A stretch of 64,000 nt of DNA from Pyrinomonadaceae bacterium (GTDB taxonomy: Bacteria; Acidobacteriota; Blastocatellia; Pyrinomonadales; Pyrinomonadaceae), in contig JAJTWY010000006.1 in the NCBI GenBank assembly GCA_021463165.1, positions 62,001 through 126,000 of the forward strand, read 5' to 3'. This document shows positions 29,967 through 39,301 of this stretch, piece by piece; position 1 is the stretch's first letter, and every line of letters begins with the position of its first letter. The notes beneath the pieces are model-generated. The model searched no databases. It was not told the origin of the DNA and was given only the letters and a program-made list of their open reading frames with translations. The position numbers and the translations under genes were made by a program.

Positions 29967-30038
29967 AGCGGTCGGTGGCCAGGGGCCCGGTTGTCAGAAT
30001 GCGGTACTCTGGCCACTGATCTCTGACCACCGACCGCT
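29967..30038. repeat. Inverted repeat of the GGTCGGTGGCCAG type
   Basis: AGCGGTCGGTGG (29967-29978) and CCACCGACCGCT (30027-30038) are perfect 12-bp inverted copies, with a second pair GGCCAG/CTGGCC inside. It fills the gap between the tRNA and the thioesterase gene and may act as the tRNA terminator (TTGCTTTT follows). Similar text occurs at the 5' end of pyrH. Confidence 0.7.
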
Positions 30039-30045
30039 TGCTTTT

Positions 30046-30489
30046 ATGGACGGCTGGCACGAGACAGAGATTCGGGTGCGCTACGCCGAGACCGACGCGA
30101 TGGGCATAGTCCATCACGCCAATTTCCTTGTCTGGTTTGAAACGGGCCGCAGCGAATTCTGCCGGGCTAAAGGCTTTTCTTACAAGGAGATGGAGGAGCG
30201 TGACGACGCTCTGATGGTCGTTGCTGAGTCGTACTGCCGCTATAAATCACCCGCGTATTACGAGGATGTCCTGACGATCCGGACAAAGGTCCTCGATGTT
30301 CGCAGCCGCAGCTTGCGCTTTTTCTACGAGGTTTATCGGGCCTCAGACAATGAACTGATCGCCGAAGGTGAGACCCAGCATGTTGTGACCGGCCGCAACA
30401 GAAAGGTGAAAATGCTGCCGACGCTGTACCGAGACCTCCTGCTGAGCGAGGAAAGGTTGGCCTTTCCGGCTCGACAGGCACCGAGCTAG
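30046..30489 (+). CDS. Acyl-CoA thioesterase, YbgC/FadM type
   Basis: A 147-residue single hot-dog-fold enzyme that hydrolyses acyl-CoA thioesters. The active-site region RYAETDAMGIVHHANFLVWF keeps the catalytic Asp and the YbgC/FadM signature. The ATG lies only eight bases after the inverted repeat and no ribosome binding site is visible. The chain-length preference cannot be read from the sequence. Confidence 0.9.
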   Translation: MDGWHETEIRVRYAETDAMGIVHHANFLVWFETGRSEFCRAKGFSYKEMEERDDALMVVAESYCRYKSPAYYEDVLTIRTKVLDVRSRSLRFFYEVYRASDNELIAEGETQHVVTGRNRKVKMLPTLYRDLLLSEERLAFPARQAPS

Positions 30490-30601
30490 AGCCGAGCGGC
30501 TCCCTCCCTTGGTTATCCATCTTCTGCGAGAGCGAAGGACTGCTGCCATCGAGCCCAGAACCTGATTTTGAACTTCGAACCCGGAACCCTAAACTATAAG
30601 T

Positions 30602-30793
30602 ATGTCCCGTTCGGAGTTAGGAGAGCTTTATTTCATCGCCGCGATGATGGGATTGATCCTTATCGTCTCTTTTATTGCGGTTTTCTTTTTTGTGAAGACA
30701 TATCGCAAGGAGATGCGAGAAAAAGAGGAACGCGTGCGTGAGAGCGAGGCCGCCGCCGACGCCGAGGAAGAGAGAAACGATGCCGCATCCTAA
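30602..30793 (+). CDS. Small single-pass membrane protein
   Basis: A 63-residue protein with one membrane helix (IAAMMGLILIVSFIAVFFFV) followed by a highly charged, coiled-coil-like tail (KTYRKEMREKEERVRESEAA). No family was recognised. Its last 14 bases overlap the start of the isochorismatase-family gene in another frame, which suggests translational coupling and a real gene. Confidence 0.6.
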   Translation: MSRSELGELYFIAAMMGLILIVSFIAVFFFVKTYRKEMREKEERVRESEAAADAEEERNDAAS

Positions 30794-31337
30794 TCTGCTC
30801 CATATAGACAGGGCCGCGCTTGTCGTGATCGACATTCAGGAGGCCTTCCGTGACGTTATACCTGATTTCGACGGCTTTGTTTCACGGGTTGCGACCGCGA
30901 TCGCGGGGTTCCAGACCCTCGGTGTGCCGGTCATAGTGACGGAACAATATCCGAAAGGCCTCGGTACGACCGTTGGAGAACTGCGGGCGGTCCTCAGGGC
31001 TGAGAGACCTCCGTTCGAGAAGACGGCTTTTAGTTCGTGCGGTGCATCGTCGTTTGTCGAAGCGGTGGCAAACTCAGGCCGTTCGCAGATCGTCCTGTGC
31101 GGCGTTGAGGCCCATGTTTGCGTTAACCAGACAGCACATGACCTGATCGACCGCGGATATCAGGTCCACGTCCTGGCTGACTGCGTTTCGTCGCGATACG
31201 ACTATAACCGCCTCGCCGGCCTTGCAAAAATGGCACGGGCCGGAGTGATCGAGTCTTCGGTCGAGATGGCGTTGTTCGAGATGATGCGCGACGCAAAGTA
31301 TGAGAATTTCAAGGAGATCCAGGCGTTGATAAGATGA
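30780..31337 (+). CDS. Isochorismatase-family cysteine hydrolase
   Basis: A 185-residue amidohydrolase. The catalytic triad is visible: Asp in ALVVIDIQEAF, Lys in EKTAFSSCGASSF and Cys in CGVEAHVCVNQTA. Members act on isochorismate, nicotinamide or other small amides and ureas; this subgroup (YcaC-like) has no settled substrate. ATG 30780 is chosen because it gives the family N-terminus; it lies inside the end of the small membrane protein gene. Confidence 0.87.
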   Translation: MPHPNLLHIDRAALVVIDIQEAFRDVIPDFDGFVSRVATAIAGFQTLGVPVIVTEQYPKGLGTTVGELRAVLRAERPPFEKTAFSSCGASSFVEAVANSGRSQIVLCGVEAHVCVNQTAHDLIDRGYQVHVLADCVSSRYDYNRLAGLAKMARAGVIESSVEMALFEMMRDAKYENFKEIQALIR

Positions 31338-31411
31338 CTTATCCGCAGGGGTTTTTCTTGTAGGTCTCGACCGGTATCATTCCTTTGCAGATCGGGGCAA
31401 CTTGTTTTTTT

Positions 31412-33814
31412 ATGGATCTATTGTCTTCACTCAACCCACAGCAAGCCGAGGCCGTAAAAGCAACGGAAGGGCCGTTGCTTATTCTGGCCGGTGCGGGTTC
31501 GGGCAAGACACGTGTGATCACGGTGAGGATAGCCTATCTTATTGCGGAAAAAGGAGTTGCTCCCCACAATATTCTAGCCGTTACGTTCACAAATAAGGCG
31601 GCCGGCGAGATGCGTTCGCGGGTCGAAGAATTGCTTAAAGGCCGGAAACTGCCGTCGGCTCCGCTGATATCGACCTTTCACAGCCTATGCGTCCGTATCC
31701 TTCGATCTGACATCGAGACGCTGGAAGAAGGCTATAAGAAGTCGTTCACGATATACGACACGGACGATTCGCAGAAGGTCGTAAAAGCCTGCATCAAGGA
31801 CCTCGGCCTTGACGAGAAACAGCTGGCGCCGCGAATGGTGCGCGACGCTATCAGCTCGGCCAAGAATCGCGGCGAAGACCACGAGATATTCGCATCAAGG
31901 GTTGAATATGGTGATGAGAAGAAGGCAGCTATCGCAAAGGTCTTTCGCATGTACGACGACCGCTTGCGGACGGCAAATGCTCTCGACTTTGATGATCTGC
32001 TGATCAAGACCGTAAAGCTGCTGCGAAAGTCGCCGGAGACGCGCGACAAATATAATGACCGATTCAAGTACATCCTGGTGGACGAGTATCAGGACACGAA
32101 TGCGCTACAGTTCGCCCTTATTAGCTTTCTTACCGAAAAGCAGAAAAACATCTGTGTCGTAGGTGACGATGCTCAGAGCATTTACGGATTTCGACAGGCC
32201 GACATCAGGAACATTCTCGGGTTTGAAAAGCATTTTCCGGACGCAAAGGTCATATTGCTCGAACAGAACTATCGTTCGACGCAAACGATACTTGACGTGG
32301 CCCACGCGATCATCGAAAACAACCAGAATCAGAAGAAAAAGAAGTTGTGGACCGCGAATCCGGGCGGCGAGAAGATCTATTATTATCAGGCGTACGACGG
32401 TGATGGCGAGGCTCGCTTTGTTGCCAAGAGGATCGAAGAACATCAGCGCCGCAGCCTCAGTGATCGGATCGCTGTTCTTTACAGAACGAACTCGCAGTCG
32501 CGCCTTTTCGAAGAGGCGTTGCGCCGTCTTCGTATCGAATACAACATCGTCGGCGGCTTCTCGTTCTACGAGCGGGCTGAGGTCAAGGATATCATCGCCT
32601 ACCTGAAACTGGCGTTGAATCCTTTTGATGATATTGCTTTGATCCGGGTGATAAATAGCCCCGTTCGCGGATTGGGCAAAACGAGCCTCGACGAGCTCCA
32701 GCGAATCGCGAAAGAAGATAATTCCTCGCTCTGGATGACGATCGCGGCGGTGACTGATAAGGATCTCCCGCGGGAAGCTGCGTTGACGCCGCGGGCAAAG
32801 GAGGCTTTCCGTGCGTTCAGAAAGGTGATAGAAGACCTGATCGGGAAGATAAAGAACATCTCGACTTCCTCTCAGCCGGTTTCGGATATAGTTATCGCCG
32901 CAATCGAAGATACCGGGTATGCGAATGCCTTGAGGGCCGAGAATTCGGACGAATCTGCCGCAAGGCTCGAAAACCTTGAGGAACTCGTAAATGCCGCGGT
33001 CGATTACGACAGGCAGGAAGAGAATGGGCTTCGCGATTTTATCGACCACGCCGCGTTGACCTCGGATACCGACAAATATGATGGCAAGGCGCCCGTAACG
33101 CTGATGACCGTCCATATGGCAAAGGGGCTCGAGTTTCCGGTGGTTTTTCTGGTCGGCCTGGAAGACGGGGTCTTTCCGCATTCCCGGTCGCTCAATGACG
33201 TGAAGGAACTGGAAGAAGAACGCCGGCTTGCGTATGTGGCGATAACTCGTGCGGAAAAGGTCCTTTATGTGACGCACTCCATGAGGCGGCGCACATACGG
33301 CCAAGAGATGGCCGCCCAACCATCGCAATTTCTGAACGAGATGCCGCTCGAGATGATAGACGACCTCTCACAGGGTGCATCATGGCTTTCGTACGCGCGA
33401 GGTTCGACCGCCATGGGAGCCAAAGCGACGATAAGCGCCCTCCGCGGTGAGACGAAGGCTGCGCCGCCGAAGCCAAAGAACTTGTATAGCGGAAAAACAT
33501 ACAACAGCTCGGATGCGGTTGCGGAGTTTTTTAAGAAACGCGATATAACGGTTCCCGAGCGAAGCCCGACGGATCGACCTGCTGAGAGGCCGCTTTCGGG
33601 TTATGAAAAGCTGAAAGCAGCCGGAACGCCCCCTTCGCAGCGGCCCGATCCGAACATGCTCGTTGCCGGCTCGCACGTGCGCCACGAAAAATATGGCCGC
33701 GGCCTGGTCCTAAGGCGGGAAGGTTCTGGCGATAATGTTAAACTGACGGTGAGTTTCCCGGGGTTCGGACAAAAGAAACTCATCGAAAAATACGCGAATT
33801 TGCAGAAAGATTGA
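31412..33814 (+). CDS. pcrA: UvrD/PcrA-type DNA helicase
   Basis: 3'-5' superfamily 1A helicase used in repair and in clearing stalled replication. The 800-residue protein contains motif Q LNPQQAEAV, Walker A ILAGAGSGKTRV, Walker B LVDEYQDTN, GDDAQSIYGFRQAD, LEQNYRST, VTLMTVHMAKGLEFPVVFL and VAITRAE. A C-terminal linker leads to a small Tudor-like domain (GSHVRHEKYGRGLVL) that in PcrA contacts RNA polymerase. ATG 31412 is taken over an upstream in-frame codon at 31385. Confidence 0.95.
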   Translation: MDLLSSLNPQQAEAVKATEGPLLILAGAGSGKTRVITVRIAYLIAEKGVAPHNILAVTFTNKAAGEMRSRVEELLKGRKLPSAPLISTFHSLCVRILRSDIETLEEGYKKSFTIYDTDDSQKVVKACIKDLGLDEKQLAPRMVRDAISSAKNRGEDHEIFASRVEYGDEKKAAIAKVFRMYDDRLRTANALDFDDLLIKTVKLLRKSPETRDKYNDRFKYILVDEYQDTNALQFALISFLTEKQKNICVVGDDAQSIYGFRQADIRNILGFEKHFPDAKVILLEQNYRSTQTILDVAHAIIENNQNQKKKKLWTANPGGEKIYYYQAYDGDGEARFVAKRIEEHQRRSLSDRIAVLYRTNSQSRLFEEALRRLRIEYNIVGGFSFYERAEVKDIIAYLKLALNPFDDIALIRVINSPVRGLGKTSLDELQRIAKEDNSSLWMTIAAVTDKDLPREAALTPRAKEAFRAFRKVIEDLIGKIKNISTSSQPVSDIVIAAIEDTGYANALRAENSDESAARLENLEELVNAAVDYDRQEENGLRDFIDHAALTSDTDKYDGKAPVTLMTVHMAKGLEFPVVFLVGLEDGVFPHSRSLNDVKELEEERRLAYVAITRAEKVLYVTHSMRRRTYGQEMAAQPSQFLNEMPLEMIDDLSQGASWLSYARGSTAMGAKATISALRGETKAAPPKPKNLYSGKTYNSSDAVAEFFKKRDITVPERSPTDRPAERPLSGYEKLKAAGTPPSQRPDPNMLVAGSHVRHEKYGRGLVLRREGSGDNVKLTVSFPGFGQKKLIEKYANLQKD

Positions 33815-33865
33815 ATGCATCTCGAAGAATTTCGATGATTCGGGGGAATGATGCTGAGGAAAGGG

Positions 33866-34309
33866 ATGAAGAATAGACTAACGTTTCTTGCGGTACTTGC
33901 CGTTGTGGTCATTGTTGTCTTGGGTTGCGGATCGATCGATCCATTTGCAGAAGAAAAACCTGCGAATCAGCCTGGATCGAATCGGACCTCAACGAATTCT
34001 GCCGCGAACTCGTCGGCTAATAAATCTCTTTCCGATCAGGCTGTTGATACGGCTCTTGGCGAGCAGCGGCTCGGAGTTCCCGAATGCGATGCCCTGATGG
34101 ATGAGCTGACCAATTATGCGAACGATCCGGATGACGGTTTTGCCGTGAAGCTGGCAAAGTCGCTTGTGGCAAACAAGATAAAGGAATCCGTAAAGGCCGC
34201 GATCGACGAAAATCAGACGGACAAAGCCCAGCTCGCAATCGTGTGCAAATCGCTGAAAACGGAGTTTGATAAAGCTAAGACCGCTCCTTCGTCCGAAGGA
34301 ACGAAGTAG
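33866..34309 (+). CDS. Small lipoprotein of unknown function
   Basis: A 147-residue predicted lipoprotein. The signal NRLTFLAVLAVVVIVVLGC ends in a lipobox with Cys at about residue 21. A Ser/Asn/Thr-rich linker (about 35-58) follows, then an all-helical acidic domain with two cysteines (PECDALMDE and IVCKSLKTE), which could pair. ATG 33866 is preferred for its GAGG ribosome binding site, although ATG 33848 is also possible. The stop abuts the stop of the convergent gene at 34310. Confidence 0.72.
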   Translation: MKNRLTFLAVLAVVVIVVLGCGSIDPFAEEKPANQPGSNRTSTNSAANSSANKSLSDQAVDTALGEQRLGVPECDALMDELTNYANDPDDGFAVKLAKSLVANKIKESVKAAIDENQTDKAQLAIVCKSLKTEFDKAKTAPSSEGTK

Positions 34310-36970
34310 TTACTTCGCTTCGTCTGCGCCTTCGCTCAATTCTTTGGCCCATTCGCTATCGGGGTACCGCGTCCGGAGTAGCCTGACGAGTTGATCACGA
34401 AGTTCCTCATTGTTCCCGCACCCGTATTTGTTCCAGCCGTTGGCGATGCTCATGATGTATAGGACGTGCGGAATGCGTTTATCTGCCGGAGATCGACGGG
34501 CCCACGCCAACGCCTTTTGGCCGAGAAACTTCGGTGCATCGCCGATGGCTTTGATCTTTCTCCGTTCAGCCTGAGCCGTCTGGCTCTGGGCGGCAGTTAG
34601 AAAGGCGGGGCGTTTTGGCAGTTTCCGAGGGACCTCGGAATTGGTCTCTTCGCTGTATTCGGCATCGTACGGTTCGCACCACCAGTCGTTAAAACCCCAC
34701 TCCTCCACCTCGTTATCGCCCTTTCCCATGCCATCTTCAATAAATGGGCTAAGAACAGGGTTGGTCAACACAAAATACATCGCGGCATTGTCCTTTGCGG
34801 CAGGTGTTTTCGCTTCGTCAACTTTTGCCAGACCCTCGGCAAGATCCGGGCGGTGGCGAGCGAGTTCGGGCGTGAATTTCAGAAGCGTTCTCTGATCGTT
34901 CAGCAGAAAAGCTCGGGTCCAGATCGCTACGGCGAGTCGCGGCCTCATGTAGTCGGGCAAGGCCGGAGAATTGAACACCTCGATGAGTGAGGCGGTCGGG
35001 AAGTGCTGATTCAGTACGTCCACAGTCTCAGTGTCGAACATTGCCCGGTCCTGCCAACTCCGCTCTTCCTTGTACTGGGCCTCGATACCGGCCTCGTATG
35101 CCTCCTTGCCTTCCTTGTTGTACTCCGGATCATAGTAGGACTTTTGCTCGGCGATAATGTCATCGATGGTTCCGACGTTGCCGCTAAAGTCGAAGGCGAA
35201 GGGCTTCTTGAGCGAGTAGGTTAGAAAATCTTCGAGGGTTTCCGCCAACTTCAGGCGAAGATCGAAAAACGAATTCCGCGCCGACAGCGGAAGCCTTTCT
35301 CCCATATCGAGCATTTCGTCGATCAACTTTCGAGCGTCGGCACTCTTATTCTGCTGCAGAAGGAGCCTGGCGAGGTGGTAGGCGATGGTGGGATAAGCCG
35401 CGGATGTTCGATCGGCGTTCTGCGCTGCTTCGATCAGACGAGGAAGCTGGCTGGAACTCCTGTCAGCCTGCGAAAGCGCCGTCATCAACCAGAGATAGGA
35501 TCCCCTTTCTGTGTAGCGTTTCAGTGAGGCCAGGTACGCCTCGGCTCCCGTCATCTGGAAAAGGTACAGCCACTCGGTGATCTCGTCCTGTCGGAGAAAG
35601 TCGGGGATCAGCGTTGGGGAAAGGCGTTCTTCCCCCCAATAGGTGCCTTCGTACCCCGATTTGATCGAATCCGAGAATCTTCGCTGATATGCGTTCTGAC
35701 GCCCCTCGATAACCTGCTTTCTTAGCTCTTCATCGAGCTGCCGCCCCATGACCCGTTCGGCCTCGGCAAGCGCTTCCGCATCGGTCGCTTCGGGTTTGAC
35801 ATAGATCTGCCAGCTTTTGCCCGAGCTGACCGAATAGACATAGACCTCAAGGTCGCCGGGATCCTTCTTCGAACTTGGCGCAGCGCTGTTCGCTACGTTT
35901 GCTGTCGCCCCGACGGGCATTTCCGGTTCCTTTGGCCGTTCGGCCTCTTTTCTTTTTTCCTCAGCACTCAGCACCTCGCTCTCGAATTTATCGAGAAGCC
36001 AACTGTAGTCGATCACATCCTGCCGAAAATTTTCACCCGAGTAGATCGTTATGTTCTTTGCCAGTTCCGAAACTCTCTCTTTAGGATGGAGCCGGTATTT
36101 TACCAGGCCCGTAAGGCGTTCTGCCGAGGCTGCAAACTTGCCGCTGCCCGAGACAAACCTTCGGAGATGAGATTCGGCCTCTTCATAGAATGGAGCGGCG
36201 GCAGATGCGGATGTAGTGCTTGCCTGCCTTATCAGCGTGCGGGCGACAAGATAATCCGCGGTCTCCTGCCAAGGCGATTCCGTGTCCTGTGCAATGTCCG
36301 AAAAGCCTTCTTTCGCTTCTCGATAGTTGAGGGAATAGAAGTTTGCGGCCGCGATCTGATAGGCACGATCCTTTTGCAGCCACACGGGCGATCCGGCAGG
36401 CGCCGGATCGGGCACCTGCTTTCCGCTAGAGCAGTTTCGGAATACCTGATCCTGACCTGCTACCCAGTTGCGTACGTTCTGATCTGTGGCACTGTAGGAC
36501 GAAATACGGTCGGCAAGGGTCTCGGTCGCAGTTTCAAAGGCATTCTTCGTACAGTTCGGAAAGAACTCGTAGCCGCCATAGGAACGCTCGGTATAGATCT
36601 CAGGCAGTTTCTCTTCCTTTCCTACAACCTCTTTACGCTTCTCGACCCAGGCCTTCACGGCCTCGTCAACACTATCATCGCGAAAATCCTTTCTGTTGAC
36701 CTCGGCGTTCCAAACCTCTACCAGAGCTTGTTGTTCTGGTGTGTTGAGGCCTCGCCCCGCAATGTGGCGGTAGGCCGCGATAAGGACCGACCGCCTAAAC
36801 TTGCCCTTCACTATGCCGAGCCGTCCTGCGGCGAAATCTGTGAACGGCAGTTCCGGAACCGAGGTCGTATCAAAAACTGGGGAGATGTAGCCGGGGCCGC
36901 ATGGAATTCCGGTTGAAAGGAATGAAAAAAAGAGAAACAGAGCACTTAGCGAGCGATAATATCCTTTCAT
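34310..36970 (-). CDS. Large exported protein of unknown function
   Basis: An 886-residue protein with a signal sequence (MKGYYRSLSALFLFFSFLST) followed by CGPGYISPVFDT, so the first Cys may be the lipid-attachment site, although the lipobox is weak. The rest is mostly helical with repeat-like segments in the middle (FYSLNYREAKEGFSDIAQDT; AYHLARLLLQQNKSADARKL) resembling degenerate TPRs. The C-terminal part carries many Trp and charged residues. No catalytic motif was recognised. It stands between two terminator-like structures and appears to be transcribed alone. Confidence 0.7.
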   Translation of the reverse strand: MKGYYRSLSALFLFFSFLSTGIPCGPGYISPVFDTTSVPELPFTDFAAGRLGIVKGKFRRSVLIAAYRHIAGRGLNTPEQQALVEVWNAEVNRKDFRDDSVDEAVKAWVEKRKEVVGKEEKLPEIYTERSYGGYEFFPNCTKNAFETATETLADRISSYSATDQNVRNWVAGQDQVFRNCSSGKQVPDPAPAGSPVWLQKDRAYQIAAANFYSLNYREAKEGFSDIAQDTESPWQETADYLVARTLIRQASTTSASAAAPFYEEAESHLRRFVSGSGKFAASAERLTGLVKYRLHPKERVSELAKNITIYSGENFRQDVIDYSWLLDKFESEVLSAEEKRKEAERPKEPEMPVGATANVANSAAPSSKKDPGDLEVYVYSVSSGKSWQIYVKPEATDAEALAEAERVMGRQLDEELRKQVIEGRQNAYQRRFSDSIKSGYEGTYWGEERLSPTLIPDFLRQDEITEWLYLFQMTGAEAYLASLKRYTERGSYLWLMTALSQADRSSSQLPRLIEAAQNADRTSAAYPTIAYHLARLLLQQNKSADARKLIDEMLDMGERLPLSARNSFFDLRLKLAETLEDFLTYSLKKPFAFDFSGNVGTIDDIIAEQKSYYDPEYNKEGKEAYEAGIEAQYKEERSWQDRAMFDTETVDVLNQHFPTASLIEVFNSPALPDYMRPRLAVAIWTRAFLLNDQRTLLKFTPELARHRPDLAEGLAKVDEAKTPAAKDNAAMYFVLTNPVLSPFIEDGMGKGDNEVEEWGFNDWWCEPYDAEYSEETNSEVPRKLPKRPAFLTAAQSQTAQAERRKIKAIGDAPKFLGQKALAWARRSPADKRIPHVLYIMSIANGWNKYGCGNNEELRDQLVRLLRTRYPDSEWAKELSEGADEAK

Positions 36971-37040
36971 ATCAAAAACGCGGTTCCGGATAAATCTTAC
37001 TTCAAATCCGCGAACGATAGAAACGATATTCTTATGCAAC

Positions 37041-37071
37041 AAAGCTTTTCGGTAAGGGACCGAAAAGCTTT
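37041..37071 (-). terminator. Strong hairpin after frr
   Basis: A perfect 13-bp stem (AAAGCTTTTCGGT / ACCGAAAAGCTTT) with a five-base loop lies 24 bases after the frr stop. On the minus strand it is followed by GTTGC rather than a full T-run, but the stem itself ends in CTTT, so it probably terminates the rplM...frr transcript. Confidence 0.75.
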
Positions 37072-37094
37072 CTTCCAACGCTGGTCACGTCCAA

Positions 37095-37655
37095 TCAGAC
37101 GCTCAATATCTCATGCTCTTTGTTCTTGGCAAGTTCGTCGATCCTGGCGATGTGCGAATTTGTGAGCTTTTGCACGTCGTCCAGGCCGCCGCGTTCGTCG
37201 TCTTCCGAGATGGCTTTGTCCTTGAGCAGCTTTTTCAGGGCATCATTCGAATGGTGGCGAATATTACGGATGGCGACGCGGTGCTCCTCCGCGATCTCGT
37301 GAGCCTGCTTGGCGAACTGCCGTCGCCGTTCTTCCGTGAGGGCCGGGACGGTAAGGCGGATGATCTTACCGTCATTCGACGGGTTCATACCCAGGTTTGC
37401 CGCCAGGATGGCTTTTTCGATAGCCCCTAGCTGCGTTTGATCCCAGGGTTGAACCGTGATCATCTGCGGTTCGGGGACGGCTACCGATGCCATTTGGTTG
37501 AGCGGGGTCGGCGTCCCGTAATAGTCGACCGTGACCACATCCAGAAGTCCGACCGTAGCCCGGCCCGTACGAATATTAGCGAGCTTTCGTTTGAAATCTT
37601 CGATGACGGCGTCCATCTTGGGGCCGGTTTCCTTAACTACATCCTGTACGCTCAT
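37095..37655 (-). CDS. frr: Ribosome recycling factor
   Basis: Splits post-termination ribosomes together with EF-G. The 186-residue length and motifs are standard: FKRKLANIRTGRATVGLLD, YYGTPTPLNQMASV, GNDGKIIRLTVPALTEERR-like segment and a C-terminal helix. It starts one base after the pyrH stop in the conserved order rpsB-tsf-pyrH-frr. Confidence 0.96.
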   Translation of the reverse strand: MSVQDVVKETGPKMDAVIEDFKRKLANIRTGRATVGLLDVVTVDYYGTPTPLNQMASVAVPEPQMITVQPWDQTQLGAIEKAILAANLGMNPSNDGKIIRLTVPALTEERRRQFAKQAHEIAEEHRVAIRNIRHHSNDALKKLLKDKAISEDDERGGLDDVQKLTNSHIARIDELAKNKEHEILSV

Positions 37656-37656
37656 A

Positions 37657-38403
37657 TCAATTTGTCACAAGTGTTCCTATCGATGTATCTCCCTGCAGTG
37701 CCTTTACGATATTACCATCCTGCCTCATATTGAATACCATTAGGGGCAGATCGTTGTCGCGGCATAGTGAGATGGCCGAGGCGTCCATTACCTTGAGTTG
37801 CCGTTCAAGCACCTCCTGGAATGTGATCTGGTCAAACCTGGTCGCGGTGGGTTCTTTGACCGGATCAGCCGAATAGATGCCATCGACTTTTGTCCCCTTC
37901 AGGATCACATCCGCCTTGATCTCGAGGGCTCGAAGAGCCGCCGCCGAATCTGTCGTAAAATAGGGATTTCCGGTTCCCGCAGCGAATATCACCACCCGCT
38001 TCTTCTCGAGATGACGTACAGCCCGGCGGCGGATGAAAGGTTCGGCAAGCTGCGGTATGTCGATCGCCGACATTACCCGCGTGTAAACATTTGCCTTCTC
38101 TAGGGCATCCTGCAGCACGACAGCGTTCATCACGGTCGCCAGCATCCCGATGTAGTCGGCTGCGGAGCGATCCATATTGCCGGCTGACTCCGACACGCCT
38201 CTGAAGATATTGCCTCCGCCGACGACAACCGCTATCTCCACGCCGAGATCGTGGACCGATCTAAGCTCTTTTGCTACGGATGCGGCGACGGCGGTATCAA
38301 TGCCGTAAGCTTGCGATCCCATCAGAGCCTCGCCGGAAAGCTTCAGAAGGATCCTGCGAAAGACAGGAGTGGTCTGGGGGCGGTAGTCAGTGGTCGGTGT
38401 CAT
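37657..38403 (-). CDS. pyrH: UMP kinase
   Basis: Phosphorylates UMP to UDP; hexameric amino-acid-kinase fold. The conserved start [15 protein letters not shown] is preceded here by about 13 extra residues ([13 protein letters not shown]) encoded by DNA that resembles the intergenic GGTCGGTG-type repeat seen at 29967. GGNIFRG and the Asp-rich loop DNDLPLMVF are present. ATG 38403 is the only start codon available before the conserved core; its GGAGAG ribosome binding site is unusually close. Confidence 0.94.
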   Translation of the reverse strand: MTPTTDYRPQTTPVFRRILLKLSGEALMGSQAYGIDTAVAASVAKELRSVHDLGVEIAVVVGGGNIFRGVSESAGNMDRSAADYIGMLATVMNAVVLQDALEKANVYTRVMSAIDIPQLAEPFIRRRAVRHLEKKRVVIFAAGTGNPYFTTDSAAALRALEIKADVILKGTKVDGIYSADPVKEPTATRFDQITFQEVLERQLKVMDASAISLCRDNDLPLMVFNMRQDGNIVKALQGDTSIGTLVTN

Positions 38404-38452
38404 CTCTCCGGTCGAGTTTTTCCTACAGGTGAATTAGATAAACCGCTAAAGG

Positions 38453-38472
38453 GTCTGCCAACCTCGGCAGAC
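38453..38472 (-). terminator. Weak hairpin between tsf and pyrH
   Basis: GTCTGCC-AACCTC-GGCAGAC forms a 7-bp stem in the gap between tsf and pyrH. There is no T-run, so it may only attenuate or protect RNA. Confidence 0.35.
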
Positions 38473-38486
38473 TTCTGTACCATCGG

Positions 38487-39149
38487 CTATCCAACCATCG
38501 ACGCTACCTCGGCAGCGAAATCATCGGTCTTCTTCTCGATACCCTCACCCATTTTGAAACGCGAAAAACGGCGGATCGAAATGTTCTCTTTGATCGAAGC
38601 GATCTTTTCGGTGACGAGTTCGCCGACGGTCTTGGCCGGATCCTTAACGAACGGCTGATCGACGAGGACATTGTCCTCATAGAACTTGTTCAGGCGGCCT
38701 TCGATGATCTTCTCAAGAACTTCAGCCGGCTTGCTCGCGTTCTTGGGATCGTTCTTGAGCTGTTCCATGAGGATCTCGCGTTCTTTCGCAAGATCGGCCT
38801 CAGGAACGTCACTCCGATTTGTATAGCGCGGGTCGGTCGCGGCGATGTGCATCGCAACGTCCTTAACAAGCTGTTGAAACTCGTCACCGCGGGCGACGAA
38901 ATCGCTCTCGCAATTTACTTCGACAAGTACGCCAACCTTGCCGCCCATGTGGATGTATGAACCCACTGCCCCTTCTGCCGTTACGCGGCCCGCCTTCTTA
39001 TCGGCGGTTGCGATGCCCTTCTTGCGAAGAAGTTCCATCGCCGCCGTTTCGTCGCCATTGGATTCGACCAGGGCGTTCTTGCAATCGATCATGCCGGCGC
39101 CCGATTTTTCACGTAATGATTTTACTGCTGCTGCTGTAATTTCTGCCAT
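38487..39149 (-). CDS. tsf: Elongation factor Ts
   Basis: Nucleotide-exchange factor of EF-Tu. The 220-residue form is the short type found in many bacteria: N-terminal UBA domain ([21 protein letters not shown]) and a core with [15 protein letters not shown] and [11 protein letters not shown]. It follows rpsB but is separated from it by a terminator. Confidence 0.96.
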   Translation of the reverse strand: MAEITAAAVKSLREKSGAGMIDCKNALVESNGDETAAMELLRKKGIATADKKAGRVTAEGAVGSYIHMGGKVGVLVEVNCESDFVARGDEFQQLVKDVAMHIAATDPRYTNRSDVPEADLAKEREILMEQLKNDPKNASKPAEVLEKIIEGRLNKFYEDNVLVDQPFVKDPAKTVGELVTEKIASIKENISIRRFSRFKMGEGIEKKTDDFAAEVASMVG

Positions 39150-39237
39150 AAATGCTCCATTCTCGAAGTCCCATCAAAAGGCGGCATCATCTGTCTGCCA
39201 GTGGCCGGCCCAACGTGGAACGAATAACCAAATTTAT

Positions 39238-39280
39238 AAAAAAGCGTAGCTATTTGCCGAAAACCGGAAAAAAGCTACGC
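39238..39280 (-). terminator. Terminator between rpsB and tsf
   Basis: On the minus strand GCGTAGCT and AGCTACGC (39244-39251, 39273-39280) form an 8-bp stem with a small inner CCGG/CGG hairpin and are followed by TTTTTTATAAA. Being inside the rpsB-tsf pair, it may only partly stop transcription so that S2 is made in excess over EF-Ts. Confidence 0.82.
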
Positions 39281-39301
39281 ATTAAATTCCAGAAAGATAT
39301 A

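Noticed and set aside
32105..33328. Long open frame on the minus strand opposite pcrA
   Set aside because: It is a shadow of the helicase gene; residue composition (Arg/His/Leu-rich, no domain) is typical of antisense frames.
36086..36916. 276-codon frame on the plus strand opposite the large exported protein
   Set aside because: The minus-strand frame is longer, has a signal peptide and a coherent protein; this one is Cys/Arg-rich without domains.
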